A stretch of 64,000 bases of DNA from Apodemus sylvaticus (taxonomy: Eukaryota > Chordata > Mammalia > Rodentia > Muridae), in contig NC_067483.1 of NCBI RefSeq assembly GCF_947179515.1, positions 82,668,291 through 82,732,290 of the forward strand, given 5' to 3'. Position numbers and translations under genes: made by a program. Below the pieces are notes generated by a model, which was not told where the DNA came from, made no database searches, and saw nothing but the letters and a program-made list of their open reading frames with translations. Below, in pieces: positions 1-9,441 of the stretch (positions are counted from its first letter, which is position 1; every line of letters begins with the position of its first letter).

Positions 1-490
1 TGGGATCTAGCATCCCCTTTCTTTATGGAGAAGGAATAAATAGATATTATTAAATAGCCTTAATAAGCAGTGATTTCTTTTAGGGCAAGCACAATTAAAA
101 TTGCACAAACCCATTCATACATAAAGCCCTTTATCTAAATCTAGGACAGGCTAGCATGCCAGATTCCACTGCCTTTCTCACCTGCACGAAGTCTATCTAC
201 CTTTTCAGAATACAGACAATGCTGCTCCTTTCTCCTCATTGTTCTCTTAGCTCATACATGTGTGTTTCATATCTGAGACTAAAGGACTGTAATATATATA
301 ATTCAGTTCCAAGGTAATGGTTTGTTTTCTGCATTACTGATTTTATTAGCATCATTATAGACATCATTTTTATGCTGTACAGAATTATCCAAGTTGAATT
401 TTATTACCTTGTAGTATGTAAACATCATCTTGTCTGAGTTTGTATTTAAAATAGGTGGAATGTGGTTTGTTTAAAGTAAAAACACCAAAG
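1..490. other. Unique AT-rich intron, nothing recognised
   Basis: No gene, RNA gene or clear repeat seen. Only short AT-rich runs. Confidence 0.5.
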
Positions 491-645
491 TCAGGCATTG
501 TAGTGCAGGTCTTTAATTCCAGCCCTCAAGAGGCAGAGGCAGGTGAATATTTTTGAGTTCAACACCATCCTGATCTACATAGCCAGCTGCATGCAGCTAG
601 GGATTAATAATGGAGACTTCATCTCAAAACAAACAAACAGACAGC
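491..645 (+). mobile_element. B1 SINE
   Basis: Starts like B1 (TCAGGCATTGTAGTGCAGGT, then CTTTAATTCCAGC and AGGCAGAGGCAGG) and ends in a CAAA-rich tail. It is diverged, with an insertion in the 3' third (around GCTGCATGCAGC). B1 is a 7SL-RNA-derived, Pol III-transcribed retroposon mobilised by L1. Confidence 0.85.
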
Positions 646-830
646 AACAACCACAGCAGCAACAAAATTATAGAAAGAAATACAGGACTAGGTATAGCTA
701 CCTAGTATCCTGAACTTGACTCTTATATTTACTAACAAAAATATTTTTATACGTCACTCAAATTACATGAAATCTCCAGTTTCTCAGGTACACATACTCA
801 CAAAACCAACTTAAGGATGATCTTCTACTA

Positions 831-1832
831 TATTTTTTAAATTTAATTTTACTTTTTACTTATTTACTTTACATCCCATTCATGGACCCCTCCTGGTCAC
901 CCCTCCTCTATCCCTTTCCCCATTCCCCCTCCCCTTCTCTGAGCTCATGGGGGCCCCCCAACCCTATAACTTCTGTGTGAGTCTAGGTACTTCCTTTCCC
1001 ACTGAGGCCAGACAAAGCAGCCCAGCTGCAAGAACATACCCTGCAGACAGGCAACATCTTTTGGGATTGCCCTCACTCCAGTTGTTTAAGACCCACATGA
1101 AGACCAAGCTGCACATTTGCTACATATGTGCAGGGAGGCCTAGGTCCAACCAATGTATGTTCTTTGGTTGGTAGTTCAGACTCTGAGAGCCCCAAGTATC
1201 CAGGTTAGTTGACTCTGTTAGTCTTCCTGTGGAGTTTTTAATCTCCTTCAGGGCCCTCAATCCTTCATCCTGTCCTCCCATAAGAGTCCCCAAGCGCCAT
1301 CCACTGTTTTGTTGTCGGTGTCTGTATCTGTTTGAGTCAGCTGCTGTGTGAAGTCTCTCAGAGGACAACATTCTCCTGTCTGTAAGCATAATAGAGTATC
1401 ATTAATAGTGTCAGGGATTGGTACTAACCCATGGGATGGGTCTCAAGTTGGGCTGGCTATTGGTTGGCTACTCCCTCAGTCTCTGTTCTTTTCCCCATGC
1501 CTGTATTTCTTATAGACAGGACAAAATTTGGGTTGGAAGATTTGAGGATGGGTTGGTGTCTCTATCACGTCACTGGGGTTTCTGCCCGTTTACAGGAAGT
1601 GGCCTCTTCAGGTTCCATATCACTAGTTTTTGTGAGTCACAGCTAAGGTCATCCCCATTGATTCTTGGGTGTCTTCCTTATCCCGGGTCTCTGTCTTATC
1701 CTGGAGGTACCTTCTATCTCCTCACCCCATTAATAGCAGATTTCCATCTATTTTCATGGCAATCTGGCCAAATCTCCTGCCCCTTCCCCATACCTGATCC
1801 TGAACTCCCTCGAATCCCCTCCCCATTCCCTC
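831..1832 (-). mobile_element. 5'-truncated L1 (Lx-type) 3' UTR, antisense copy
   Basis: The reverse complement reads as a murine L1 3' UTR. It has G-rich tracts, the conserved stretch opposite CTTATAGACAGGACAAAATT, and an A-rich 3' end (here the T-rich run from 831). The insertion is bounded by a perfect 12-bp target-site duplication, GATCTTCTACTA, at 819-830 and 1833-1844. No ORF2 coding sequence remains. Open frames across it on both strands (for example 1418-1864) are chance frames in UTR sequence. Confidence 0.88.
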
Positions 1833-1879
1833 GATCTTCTACTAGTGATTTGAACTTATTATAATACGATCATCATTTT

Positions 1880-2050
1880 AAATTAATTGTCAATTCATCC
1901 TCATAAAAGTCTTAGAAAGTTGCCAATGACATTTCCTCCATATTGAGGATATTGAACCAGAAAGAACAGACACTAAGTGATGGAGATGACTTAAACCTAG
2001 GATTATTCAAGTGTAGAATCTACACTCATTTCTGGTCTGTGTTGCTTCCA
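1880..2050 (-). mobile_element. MIR SINE (old, degenerate)
   Basis: Reads as a reverse MIR: a TCATCCTCATAAAAGTCTTAG-like start, then ATTGAGGATATTGAACCAGA, a track resembling the AGGTCACACAGCTAG core, and CTACACTCATTTCTGGTCTGTG at the end. Diverged; called by pattern only. Confidence 0.5.
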
Positions 2051-4207
2051 TTCCCAGAGGCCAGCTGACAAGTTGCAACTTGTTGCATCTTATGTTCATC
2101 TACTCATCCCATTGTCTCTGTCGATTAACAACTGTGTAAAGAGGGAGGCTGTGGCCTGTTGGTTTAATCAGAGGCAATCAGCTCAGTGTCTACTTTAGAA
2201 TGGCCATCAGCTGAGATGGAATCACATGACAAGTATTAGACAAATAAGTCAAATATCTGTGCTTAGAGTACTGAACATTCTTCTAGAAGTTATCATTGGT
2301 GTCTGTATAACTCTACCTTTGACTTATTCCTGAGTTCAGTGCAATCTGGTTGTTTCCCCCATTAATGTCAATCACACCTTGTTCTTTTCCAAAGTCAGTG
2401 GCAATTTCTTATAACACTTTATTGCACCTGTGGGAATATGTTATTGATGGCTAGTCCCTACTGGAACCCCATGTTCTCTTGAACTGGAGAGTATAGCCTT
2501 TCCCTGACTTCTCTCTGCATGCTGTGCTCCTGGCTGGTCATGAGCTGGTGATGATCTCCCAGCTTGTTCTCATATATCTCTAAGGTCTTTCACAATCTTC
2601 CTTTCTCAACTTTGACTTTGTCTTCTGAAGTTTGTGGTTCCACGTTCAGCCCTACTTCAGGGCACAGTCACTTGGGTAGGTAGCACGTTTGACTGGGCTT
2701 ATCCCCGGCTGCAGCCATCAGATGCTGGGCTTCAAGGTAGCAGCAAGACACTACTCCAAGAGTGGGAAAGTACAGTCTGAGATGTGAGAAACTTAAAGTA
2801 GGCATTTCTTAACTTCCAGGCATCTAGTTGCCAAAGAAAACCACATAGAGAAGTTGGGAATGAAGTGTTGGGGATGTGCAGGCCCATGATGAGCCAGAAT
2901 CCTTGGAGGCCCTTGGGCTAAGGACAGCATCTAGCCAGGGGCCAGGACTGAGAGCTTAGACTTGGACATTGGTAAAGGTAGCAGTGGTTGACTAGGGACA
3001 CAGATGAGCTCTCTACTGGAGATTTAGGCAGCTTCTCTGTAGGTAAAGGCCTGTTCGATGCTTCCACAGCAGTTCTCAAAGAAAGACACAGCCCTTGTTT
3101 CCAAAGTGGTAATTGGACTGAGGAAAATGGATGCCTACTGACTTCTTAGGGTGGCCCTGAAATTAAATTCCTTTTGGAGGGAGCAAAGTCTGGGAAGGGA
3201 AGCTTATTGGCTAAACCCTCAAGGTATCTCATTAGCATAGAGAACTCTTTTCTGGGCCTACATGACCACAGGTCACGTGTCCTTATGTGGGAAGTGTGGC
3301 AAGTGTTCCAGGCCAGGAAACTGTCAGGGAACAAGGAGGTATCAACTGTCTCAGGTGAGTACCCACTGAGTTTACAGGGTCTCAGACCTGTTCTACCCAC
3401 TGTGCTTCCTGGCATGGTTTACCGTCCTATAGAAGTCTTCATTTCTCTTCCTGAATTTTCCCTGTCATTCACATGCCAAGGATTTTTACATCTATACAGT
3501 CAGCAGAAATATTTCTCATGAGATTCAGAGCTTATATAAGAGGGCAAAATAATAATTCACTCCAAAACAGTTCAATGAGAATACTAACATAGATTAGATA
3601 TTTAAAGAATCCAAAATGGAATCAGCACCCAGGGATGGAGAGCTAATATTTGAATCCCTAACTGGGAACTCATGTTCTGTGGGTTGCTTCCCAACAAACC
3701 ACATTCTGTTGTCAGCCTCTCCCACAGGCTTAATTAGATAACAATGCTATAAGTAACTCTTCTTTGTGGAATGAATGAATATGAATCTATATGAGGATTG
3801 TGTGAAGGTCCAGCCAGCCCACTAGCAAATGCCTCTGAAGTTTCACTCAAGCACCAGCCTCAATAGACCTAGTCTCTTTCTTCACAATGCACTTTGCCAC
3901 TTAACTCATCCTACAGCTGACCAGTCCTGCTAGACACAGTTCAGCTATTCCTTCTAATTCTTCTGTTCAGTGAATAGACCCACATATGAGAAATGTTCCA
4001 AGCCAGAAATGTATCCCATATCCAACCAATTACCATGTTGGATTAATGTTATCACCTAAATAAATCTCAGATGTATCCCCCCCCCCATCTTCCCTGGCAC
4101 AGAACAAATCTAGGCCTCTACCTCTCTTTCCTAGACAACTACAGTGACCTGTCTATAGCTCTACTCTGTCTGTTGTATTCACTGCACCTCATTAGACTGA
4201 CTCTTAT
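2051..4207. other. Unique intron sequence, nothing recognised
   Basis: No exon, SINE or LTR could be supported. The open frames at 3146-3521 on both strands have no recognisable protein and overlap each other. A C9 run lies at 4078-4086. Confidence 0.5.
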
Positions 4208-4220
4208 GAAACAGAAACTC

Positions 4221-4718
4221 ACAGCCTTCTGTGTACAGCCCGCCAGGAGAGAGTGATCTCCCAGCAGTGCTTTCACTTCTGAGCACAGAGACCAGCTAGG
4301 AGCACACAGGGCCTAAGATCAGTGGAGCAGCTGGAACCGAAGTCTACCCTCTGTCATTTTCACCAGGGAGCCGGGAGACTGCACAGCCTTCTGTGCATAG
4401 CCCACCAGGAGAGAGTGATCTCCCAGCAGTGCTTTCACTTCTGAGCTCAGAGGTGAGATCTCCACCTTCTCTCTGGAGGGGACCAGCTAGGAACACACAG
4501 GGCCTAAGATCAGTGGAGCAGCTGGGAGGGAAGTCTTCCTACCACCATTTGCACCAGGGAACTGGGAGATTCCACAGCCTTCTGTGCATAGCCCACCAGG
4601 AGAGAAAGATCTCCCAGCAGTGCTTTCACTTTTGTGTTCAGAGGAGTAAGGACACAGGCTTACAGGCCCACAGGAGGAATAAACTCCAGCTAGAGACAAC
4701 AATACCAACTAGCACCAG
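4221..4718 (+). repeat. L1 5' UTR tandem monomers (three copies)
   Basis: The block starting ACAGCCTTCTGTG recurs at 4221, 4383 and 4574, each followed by CCACCAGGAGAGA and CTCCCAGCAGTGCTTTCACT. Spacing is 162 then 191 bases. The first unit lacks about 29 bases (GATCTCCACC... block) that the second has. Such monomers form the internal promoter of mouse L1. The third unit leads into non-monomeric sequence before ORF1. Confidence 0.88.
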
Positions 4719-5822
4719 ATGACAAAAGGCAAGCACAAGAACCCTGCCAACAGAAACCAAGGCCTCATGGCAACATCAGAACCCAGTTATCCTACCACAG
4801 CAAGTCCCAGATACACCAACACACTGGAAAAGCAAGAGTTGGATTTAAAATCTTATCTCATTATGCTGATTGAGGGCCTCAAGAAAAACTTAAATAACTC
4901 CCTTAAAGAAATATAGGAGAATATCAGTCAACAGGTAAAAGCCCTTAAAGAGGAAACACAAAAAAATCACTTAAAGAAATACAGGAGATCATGTGTCAAT
5001 AGGCAGAAGCCCCGAAAGAAGAAACACAAAAATCTCTTAAGAATTACAGGAAAACACAATCAAGTGAAGGAACTGAATAAAACCACCCAGGATCTAAAAG
5101 TGGAAGTAGAAACAATAAAAAAAAATCCCAAAGTGAGACATCTCTGGAGATAGAAAACCTTAGAAAGAATTCAGGAGTCATAGATGCAAGCATCAACAAT
5201 AGAATATAAAAGATAGAAGAAAGAATCTCAGATGCTGAAGATGTCATAGAAAACATTGACTCAATAGTCAAAGAAAATGCAAAATGCATAAAGCTGGTAG
5301 CCCAAAACATCCAGGAACTCCAGGACACAATGAGAAAACAAAACCTAAGGATTATAGGTATAGATGAGAGCAAGGATTTACATCTTAAAGGCCCAGTAAA
5401 TATTTTCAGCAAAACTGTAGAAAAAAAACTTCCCTAACCTAGAGAAAGAGATGCCCATGAACATACAAGAAGCCTTCAGAACTCCAAACAGACTGGACCA
5501 GAACAGAAAGTCCTCCGGGCACATAATAATCAAAACATCAAATTCAGTAAACAAAGAAAGAATATTAAAAGCAGTAAGGGAAAAAGGGCAAGTAACTTAT
5601 AAAAGCAGACCTATCAGAATCACACCAGACTTCTCACCAGAGACAATGAAAGCTAGAAGATCCTGGGCAGACCTCATACAGACACTAAGAGAACACAAAT
5701 GCCAGCCCAGGCTACGATACCCAGCAAAACTCTCAATCATCATCGATGGAGAAACCAAGATATTCCATGATAAAACCAAATTTACACAATATCTGTCCAC
5801 AAATCCAGCCCTCAAAGGATAA
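4719..5822 (+). pseudogene. L1 ORF1 (RNA-binding protein), inactivated
   Basis: Starts ATG with MTKGKHKNPANRNQG, the murine L1 ORF1p N-terminus, and ends ...FTQYLSTNPALKG stop. Total span is 1104 bases, matching the family length of about 360 codons. An early stop (CAG to TAG) lies at 4914-4916. The coiled-coil region carries a duplicated segment of about 66 bp with indels (4902-5035). From 5451 a clean 123-codon frame covers the RRM and C-terminal domain (MPMNIQEAFRTPNRL, REKGQVTYKSRPIRI, REHKCQPRL). In a functional L1 this protein trimerises and chaperones L1 RNA. Confidence 0.92.
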
Positions 5823-5904
5823 TTGATGGAAAATGCCAACAAAAAGACACCCTAGAAAAAGCCAAGAAAGTAATCTTCTTCCAACAAACCCAAAAGAAGA
5901 TACC

Positions 5905-6018
5905 CACACAAGCATAAAAATACCATCAAAAATAACAGGAAGCAATAATCACTATTCCTTAATATCTCTCAACAACAATGGACTAAACTCCCCAATAAAA
6001 AGACATAGACTAACAGAA
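5905..6018 (+). pseudogene. L1 ORF2 N-terminal remnant
   Basis: Encodes NNHYSLISLNNNGLNSPIKR followed by HRLTE, the start of the ORF2 endonuclease domain, then breaks off at about 6018. Everything between this point and the ORF2 C-terminus is absent. Confidence 0.85.
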
Positions 6019-6061
6019 ATATTTCTCATGTAAATCTTCAATTTTATCAGAAAATGTTTGT
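6019..6061 (+). other. Filler DNA at the L1 deletion junction
   Basis: About 45 bases between the two ORF2 remnants do not look like L1. The left edge, CAGAAATATTTCTCATG (6014-6030), is identical to 3504-3520 in the unique flank 2.5 kb upstream. Confidence 0.55.
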
Positions 6062-6340
6062 AATTCCCCACCATGTAATAAGGATACATGCTCTACTATG
6101 TTCATAGCAGCCCTATTTATAATTGCCAGATGCTGGAAAGAACCCAGGTATCCCTCAACAGAAGAGTGGATCCAAAAAATGTGGTATATCTACACAATGG
6201 AGTACTATTCAGCCATTAGAAACAATGAATTCATGAAATTCTTAGGCAAATGGATGGAGCTAGAGAACATCATACTAAGTGAGGTAACCCAGACTCAAAA
6301 GGTGAATCATGGTATGCACTCACTAATATGTGGATATTAA
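6062..6340 (+). pseudogene. L1 ORF2 C-terminal remnant
   Basis: Encodes the conserved ORF2 C-terminus: MFIAALFIIARCWKEPRYPS, then EEWIQKMWYIYTMEYYSAI, ending HSLICGY. The same peptide recurs in the copy at 26376-26655, confirming family identity. Confidence 0.92.
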
Positions 6341-6602
6341 CCTAGAAAACTGGAATACCCAAAACATAATCCATACATCAAATGAGATACAAGAAGAAAG
6401 GAGGAGCGGTCCCTGGTTCTGGAAAGACTCAGTGAAGCAGTATTCGACAAAACCAGAACGGGGAAGTGGGAAGGGGTGGGTGGGAGGACAGGGGAAGAGA
6501 AGGGGGCTTACGGGACTTTCGGGGAGTGGGGGGCTAGAAAAGGGGAAATCATTTGAAATGTAAATAAATTATATCGAATAAAAAAATTTACAAAAAAAAA
6601 AA
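6341..6602 (+). repeat. L1 3' UTR and poly-A end
   Basis: G-rich 3' UTR (GTGGGAAGGGGTGGGTGGGA region), the ending GAAATGTAAATAAATTATAT, AATAAA signals and an A-rich tail up to 6602. Closely similar to 22260-22548. Confidence 0.88.
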
Positions 6603-6614
6603 GAAACAGAAACT

Positions 6615-8370
6615 GCAATTGAATTATAACTAATATGATAAGGTAAGAATAGTATGAAAAATAGCAAATAACACCTCAGGTGCTAATTCTTCAGGACAAA
6701 CATCAAATAAGTTCTAGTAATAAGCAGTCATGGCCTCACTGTGGAGAGACCAGGCTGTTCCTGCAATGCAGGGCGGTGTTGGAGTGTGGTAGTCACACTG
6801 TACTGATCATCTTCCATTGCCTACATCTTAGCCCCTCAATGCACCGCAGGCAATCAGTGTGTTTATGAAAGGACAGGAGTGGGGAAAGATCAGTTAGCCA
6901 ATAAGCCCATATTTTCAACCAAGTCACTAGCATCTTGATTTCTAAGTTAATTTGTAACATAAGTTGTTGTGAGTGATGCCATGTTCTGATACTTTGTGAT
7001 TCAGCATTAACCACATGTGTGAAGTTTTCTCAGCTCTAGTATTAAAGACCAAATTTCTATTTTACTATCTGTCCTATTCTTTTGTGTCTGCAGGAAAGAC
7101 TGATTCAGCTTCTTTCCCTGAGTCTGCTCTGGTCCCCTGATCTCCAGTTGTCTTCTTGACTGACAACTTGTCCCAGAGAGTAAAAGCAGTCCTTATTCCT
7201 TTGGACTTACAACCTAAGCTTGGTTAAATAGACCTTTCAATTTTCTACTAAGAGCAGGAAAGTCCAATTCAACAAATATTTATTGACAAACTCCAGGAAT
7301 AGGATAAATGAATGAGTCACGAGCTCTCTTTAAGAGCTCACTTTACCCTGTTGAAAATAAAAACACTCAAGTGAGTAAATAGTTTTTGTAGCTTGGCTAT
7401 CCAATAGGCAGCTCTGACTGAGCATAGAAGGCAAATAAGGACATTGAGATAAAAAATACATGCTGACATAGTTGATACCGAAAGCAAAACAATTGGGAGT
7501 GAATGAGTCCAGAGCTTTGTGAACATCTTTAGCCTTATATCATTACACTGGTAATTTTAGGTACAGCAGTTGTGCCATCAGTTTTAGCCCCCAATAAAAT
7601 GAATCTCTCATGTCTTCACCTGTTCGTAGTAAGTGCTAAGATAGAATCGTATATCAGATGCTCTGAGAGTATCAGAGGCTGATTCAATCAGTGGAGGCAG
7701 GTCAGGTTTACAGACTGTAAGGGGAAGGTAACTCAGAGAGGAAACCCTGTGCCTGAGCTAACTTGTAAGGGGTAATTATTTGGATGAAGCCGGAGGGGGG
7801 TGGGGTGGCATAATTTTAGTAAGATTTGCTGAAGACTGTAAGAGCCCCCAGCATTTCCTGCTCTACTGGACTAGCCTCAGTTTTCTCCTTGTGATCTATC
7901 AAATCTGCTGTGTTGAAGCCCCTCCACAAAGAGCCTGAATCTGTGCAAAGGGAAGATGTAGTTCCGTGTCCCGGCTTGGTGACACACCAGCATTCCAACT
8001 CCCCAGCCCATCGATTCCATCCCTGGAAGGTCAGTTCACTCATGGTTCTATTTTTGTGCTCTCAGTAAACACTTGCACTTGTGCTAGTCACTGAACAAAC
8101 ACCTGCCTGCGCTGTCACTGTGCTTGTTAACCCTGACTGCCGATGTGATCGCATTCAGAATCATCATGGAAACGGACTTCCAGGGACATCTGTAAGGGAC
8201 TTTAGACTGGACTCACTGAGGTGAAAAGAGTAGCCCTACTTGTAGGCAACCCCATGGGCTCCATGGGCTAGAGTCATGGAGTGAGGAGGCAAGGGACCGC
8301 CAGATGCACTGGGACCCTCCCCCTCAAGCTCATGACACCCTGCCTCCCCACTCAGGGCAAGCACCTTTGA
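6615..8370. other. Unique intron sequence, nothing recognised
   Basis: No gene or repeat supported. Short open frames (6680-6868, 7816-8043) have no recognisable product. Confidence 0.5.
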
Positions 8371-8525
8371 GCTGTGAGTCAGAATGAATGTCTCAGTGAT
8401 TAAGAAAGCTACTGTTCTTCCAGAGGTCACAAATCGAGTACCCAGCACCCACGTCAAGTGACACACACCAATCGAATACACACATTCACACACCACTACA
8501 CATATTGAAAAATAATAAACATAAC
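8371..8525 (+). mobile_element. B3/B2-type SINE
   Basis: Pattern follows tRNA-derived B2/B3: TGTCTCAGTGATTAAGAAAG, then GCTACTGTTCTTCCAGAGGT, ACCCAGCACCCAC, a CACACA-rich section and an AATAATAAA tail. Moderately diverged. Confidence 0.8.
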
Positions 8526-8639
8526 TTAAGTCTACCTGCATATGCTGCTTTTGTCACATCATTTTGTCAAAGTAAGGGAAACATAGCTAATGCAATCACC
8601 ATCTCAAAACCTTGCTGGAAGATCATTTGCAGACCAAGA

Positions 8640-8750
8640 ATGAATGTTCATAACTATAACCACAGGCTGAAATAAAAGGATTTGCATGAGTTCAGACTAG
8701 CCTAGGTTATAGAATGAAACCCCCATCTCAAAAACAAAGAAAAAAAAACC
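8640..8750 (+). mobile_element. B1-related fragment
   Basis: Right part of a B1: GGATTTGCATGAGTTCAGAC, TAGCCTAGGTTATAGAATGA, then CCCCATCTCAAAAACAAAG with an A-rich tail. The left part is poorly preserved. Confidence 0.6.
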
Positions 8751-8856
8751 AAGTTACCTTCTGTGGAGAGAAAGGGATTCCTGACCTTATAAAATGTTTT
8801 ATGCATAATCTTTTATAAAGATCTATTCTATTTTAAAGATGTGCATGCCTATATTT

Positions 8857-8864
<8 letters not shown>

Positions 8865-8911
<47 letters not shown>
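8865..8911. repeat. (TA)n microsatellite
   Basis: About 23 uninterrupted TA units in the tail of the B3 SINE. Confidence 0.97.
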
Positions 8912-8915
<4 letters not shown>

Positions 8916-8929
8916 CACGTGTGGGCACG

Positions 8930-8955
8930 CACACACACACACACACACACACACA
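8930..8955. repeat. (CA)n microsatellite
   Basis: About 13 CA units, separated from the TA run by a short GTGTGGGCACG spacer. Confidence 0.97.
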
Positions 8956-9169
8956 AATAGCAAAAGTGGGGTATATGCACTCAAGTCTGCATGCCTGCAG
9001 TTTTCAGAAGACAGGCTTTGGATTTCTCGAAGCTGGAGTAACAGATGGATGTGAGCCAACCAGCTTAGGTGGTGGGAACCAAACTCTGGGACTGCAAGAG
9101 AAGGCCACAGTCTTAACCACCTAACAAGCCATCTCTACATTGCCTTTGTACATATTCTTACATGAATGT

Positions 9170-9285
9170 GCAAAGTAAGATGCAGAGCGACGGATGTCAC
9201 AGCCAAGGTCACATAGCAATTATGGCAAACTCCTCTGCTGAGTGTATCCAGTCACACTCTGCTTCACACTGCCCTGCTATCCTCT
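9170..9285 (-). mobile_element. MIR SINE fragment
   Basis: Contains CAGCCAAGGTCACATAGCAA, close to the antisense MIR core (AAGGTCACACAGCTA), and a downstream stretch of MIR-like spacing. Old and diverged. Confidence 0.5.
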
Positions 9286-9407
9286 CAGATGCTTGGTAGA
9301 CAGACAGAAGATGCAGCATCTAAGCATCATGAAATCCACGTGGCCTCCACTTAGCTTACTCGCCTTGTGCTCCTCTCCCACACCAGAGACTGATAGAAAT
9401 CTGATGT

Positions 9408-9441
9408 GAAGGAGGGAGGGAGGGAGGAAGGGAGGGAAGAA
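9408..9441. repeat. (GGGA)n simple repeat
   Basis: GGAGGGAGGGAGGGAGGAAG followed by GGAGGGAAG; purine-only tract. Confidence 0.9.

Larger units (their letters stand above)
4220..6602 (+). mobile_element. L1 with 5' monomers and large internal ORF2 deletion
   Basis: A sense-oriented murine L1 with all its landmarks: tandem promoter monomers (4221-4718), ORF1 (4719-5822), the first part of ORF2 (to about 6018), the last part of ORF2 (about 6062-6340), a G-rich 3' UTR and a poly-A end. A perfect 12-bp target-site duplication, GAAACAGAAACT, flanks it at 4208-4219 and 6603-6614. The central ORF2, normally about 3 kb with endonuclease and reverse transcriptase, is missing and replaced by roughly 45 bases of unrelated filler. 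The copy inserted as a unit but cannot be autonomous. It lies antisense to Rgs7 transcription. Confidence 0.93.
8811..9140 (-). mobile_element. B3-type SINE with TA/CA-expanded tail
   Basis: The reverse complement of 8962-9140 reads GAGATGGCTTGTTAGGTGGT, TAAGACTGTGGCCTTCTCTTG, GTTCCCACCACC, a B3 body. The A-rich tail (8811-8961) has turned into a long TA run and a CA run. Confidence 0.8.

Noticed and set aside
1418..1864. 148-codon plus-strand ORF
   Set aside because: Lies almost wholly in the antisense L1 3' UTR at 831-1832; chance frame.
3059..3100. Possible MER5-like start (CAGCAGTTCTCAAAG)
   Set aside because: Similarity does not extend past the first 15 bases.
5044..5412. 122-codon minus-strand ORF
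   Set aside because: Antisense shadow of the L1 ORF1 coiled-coil region.
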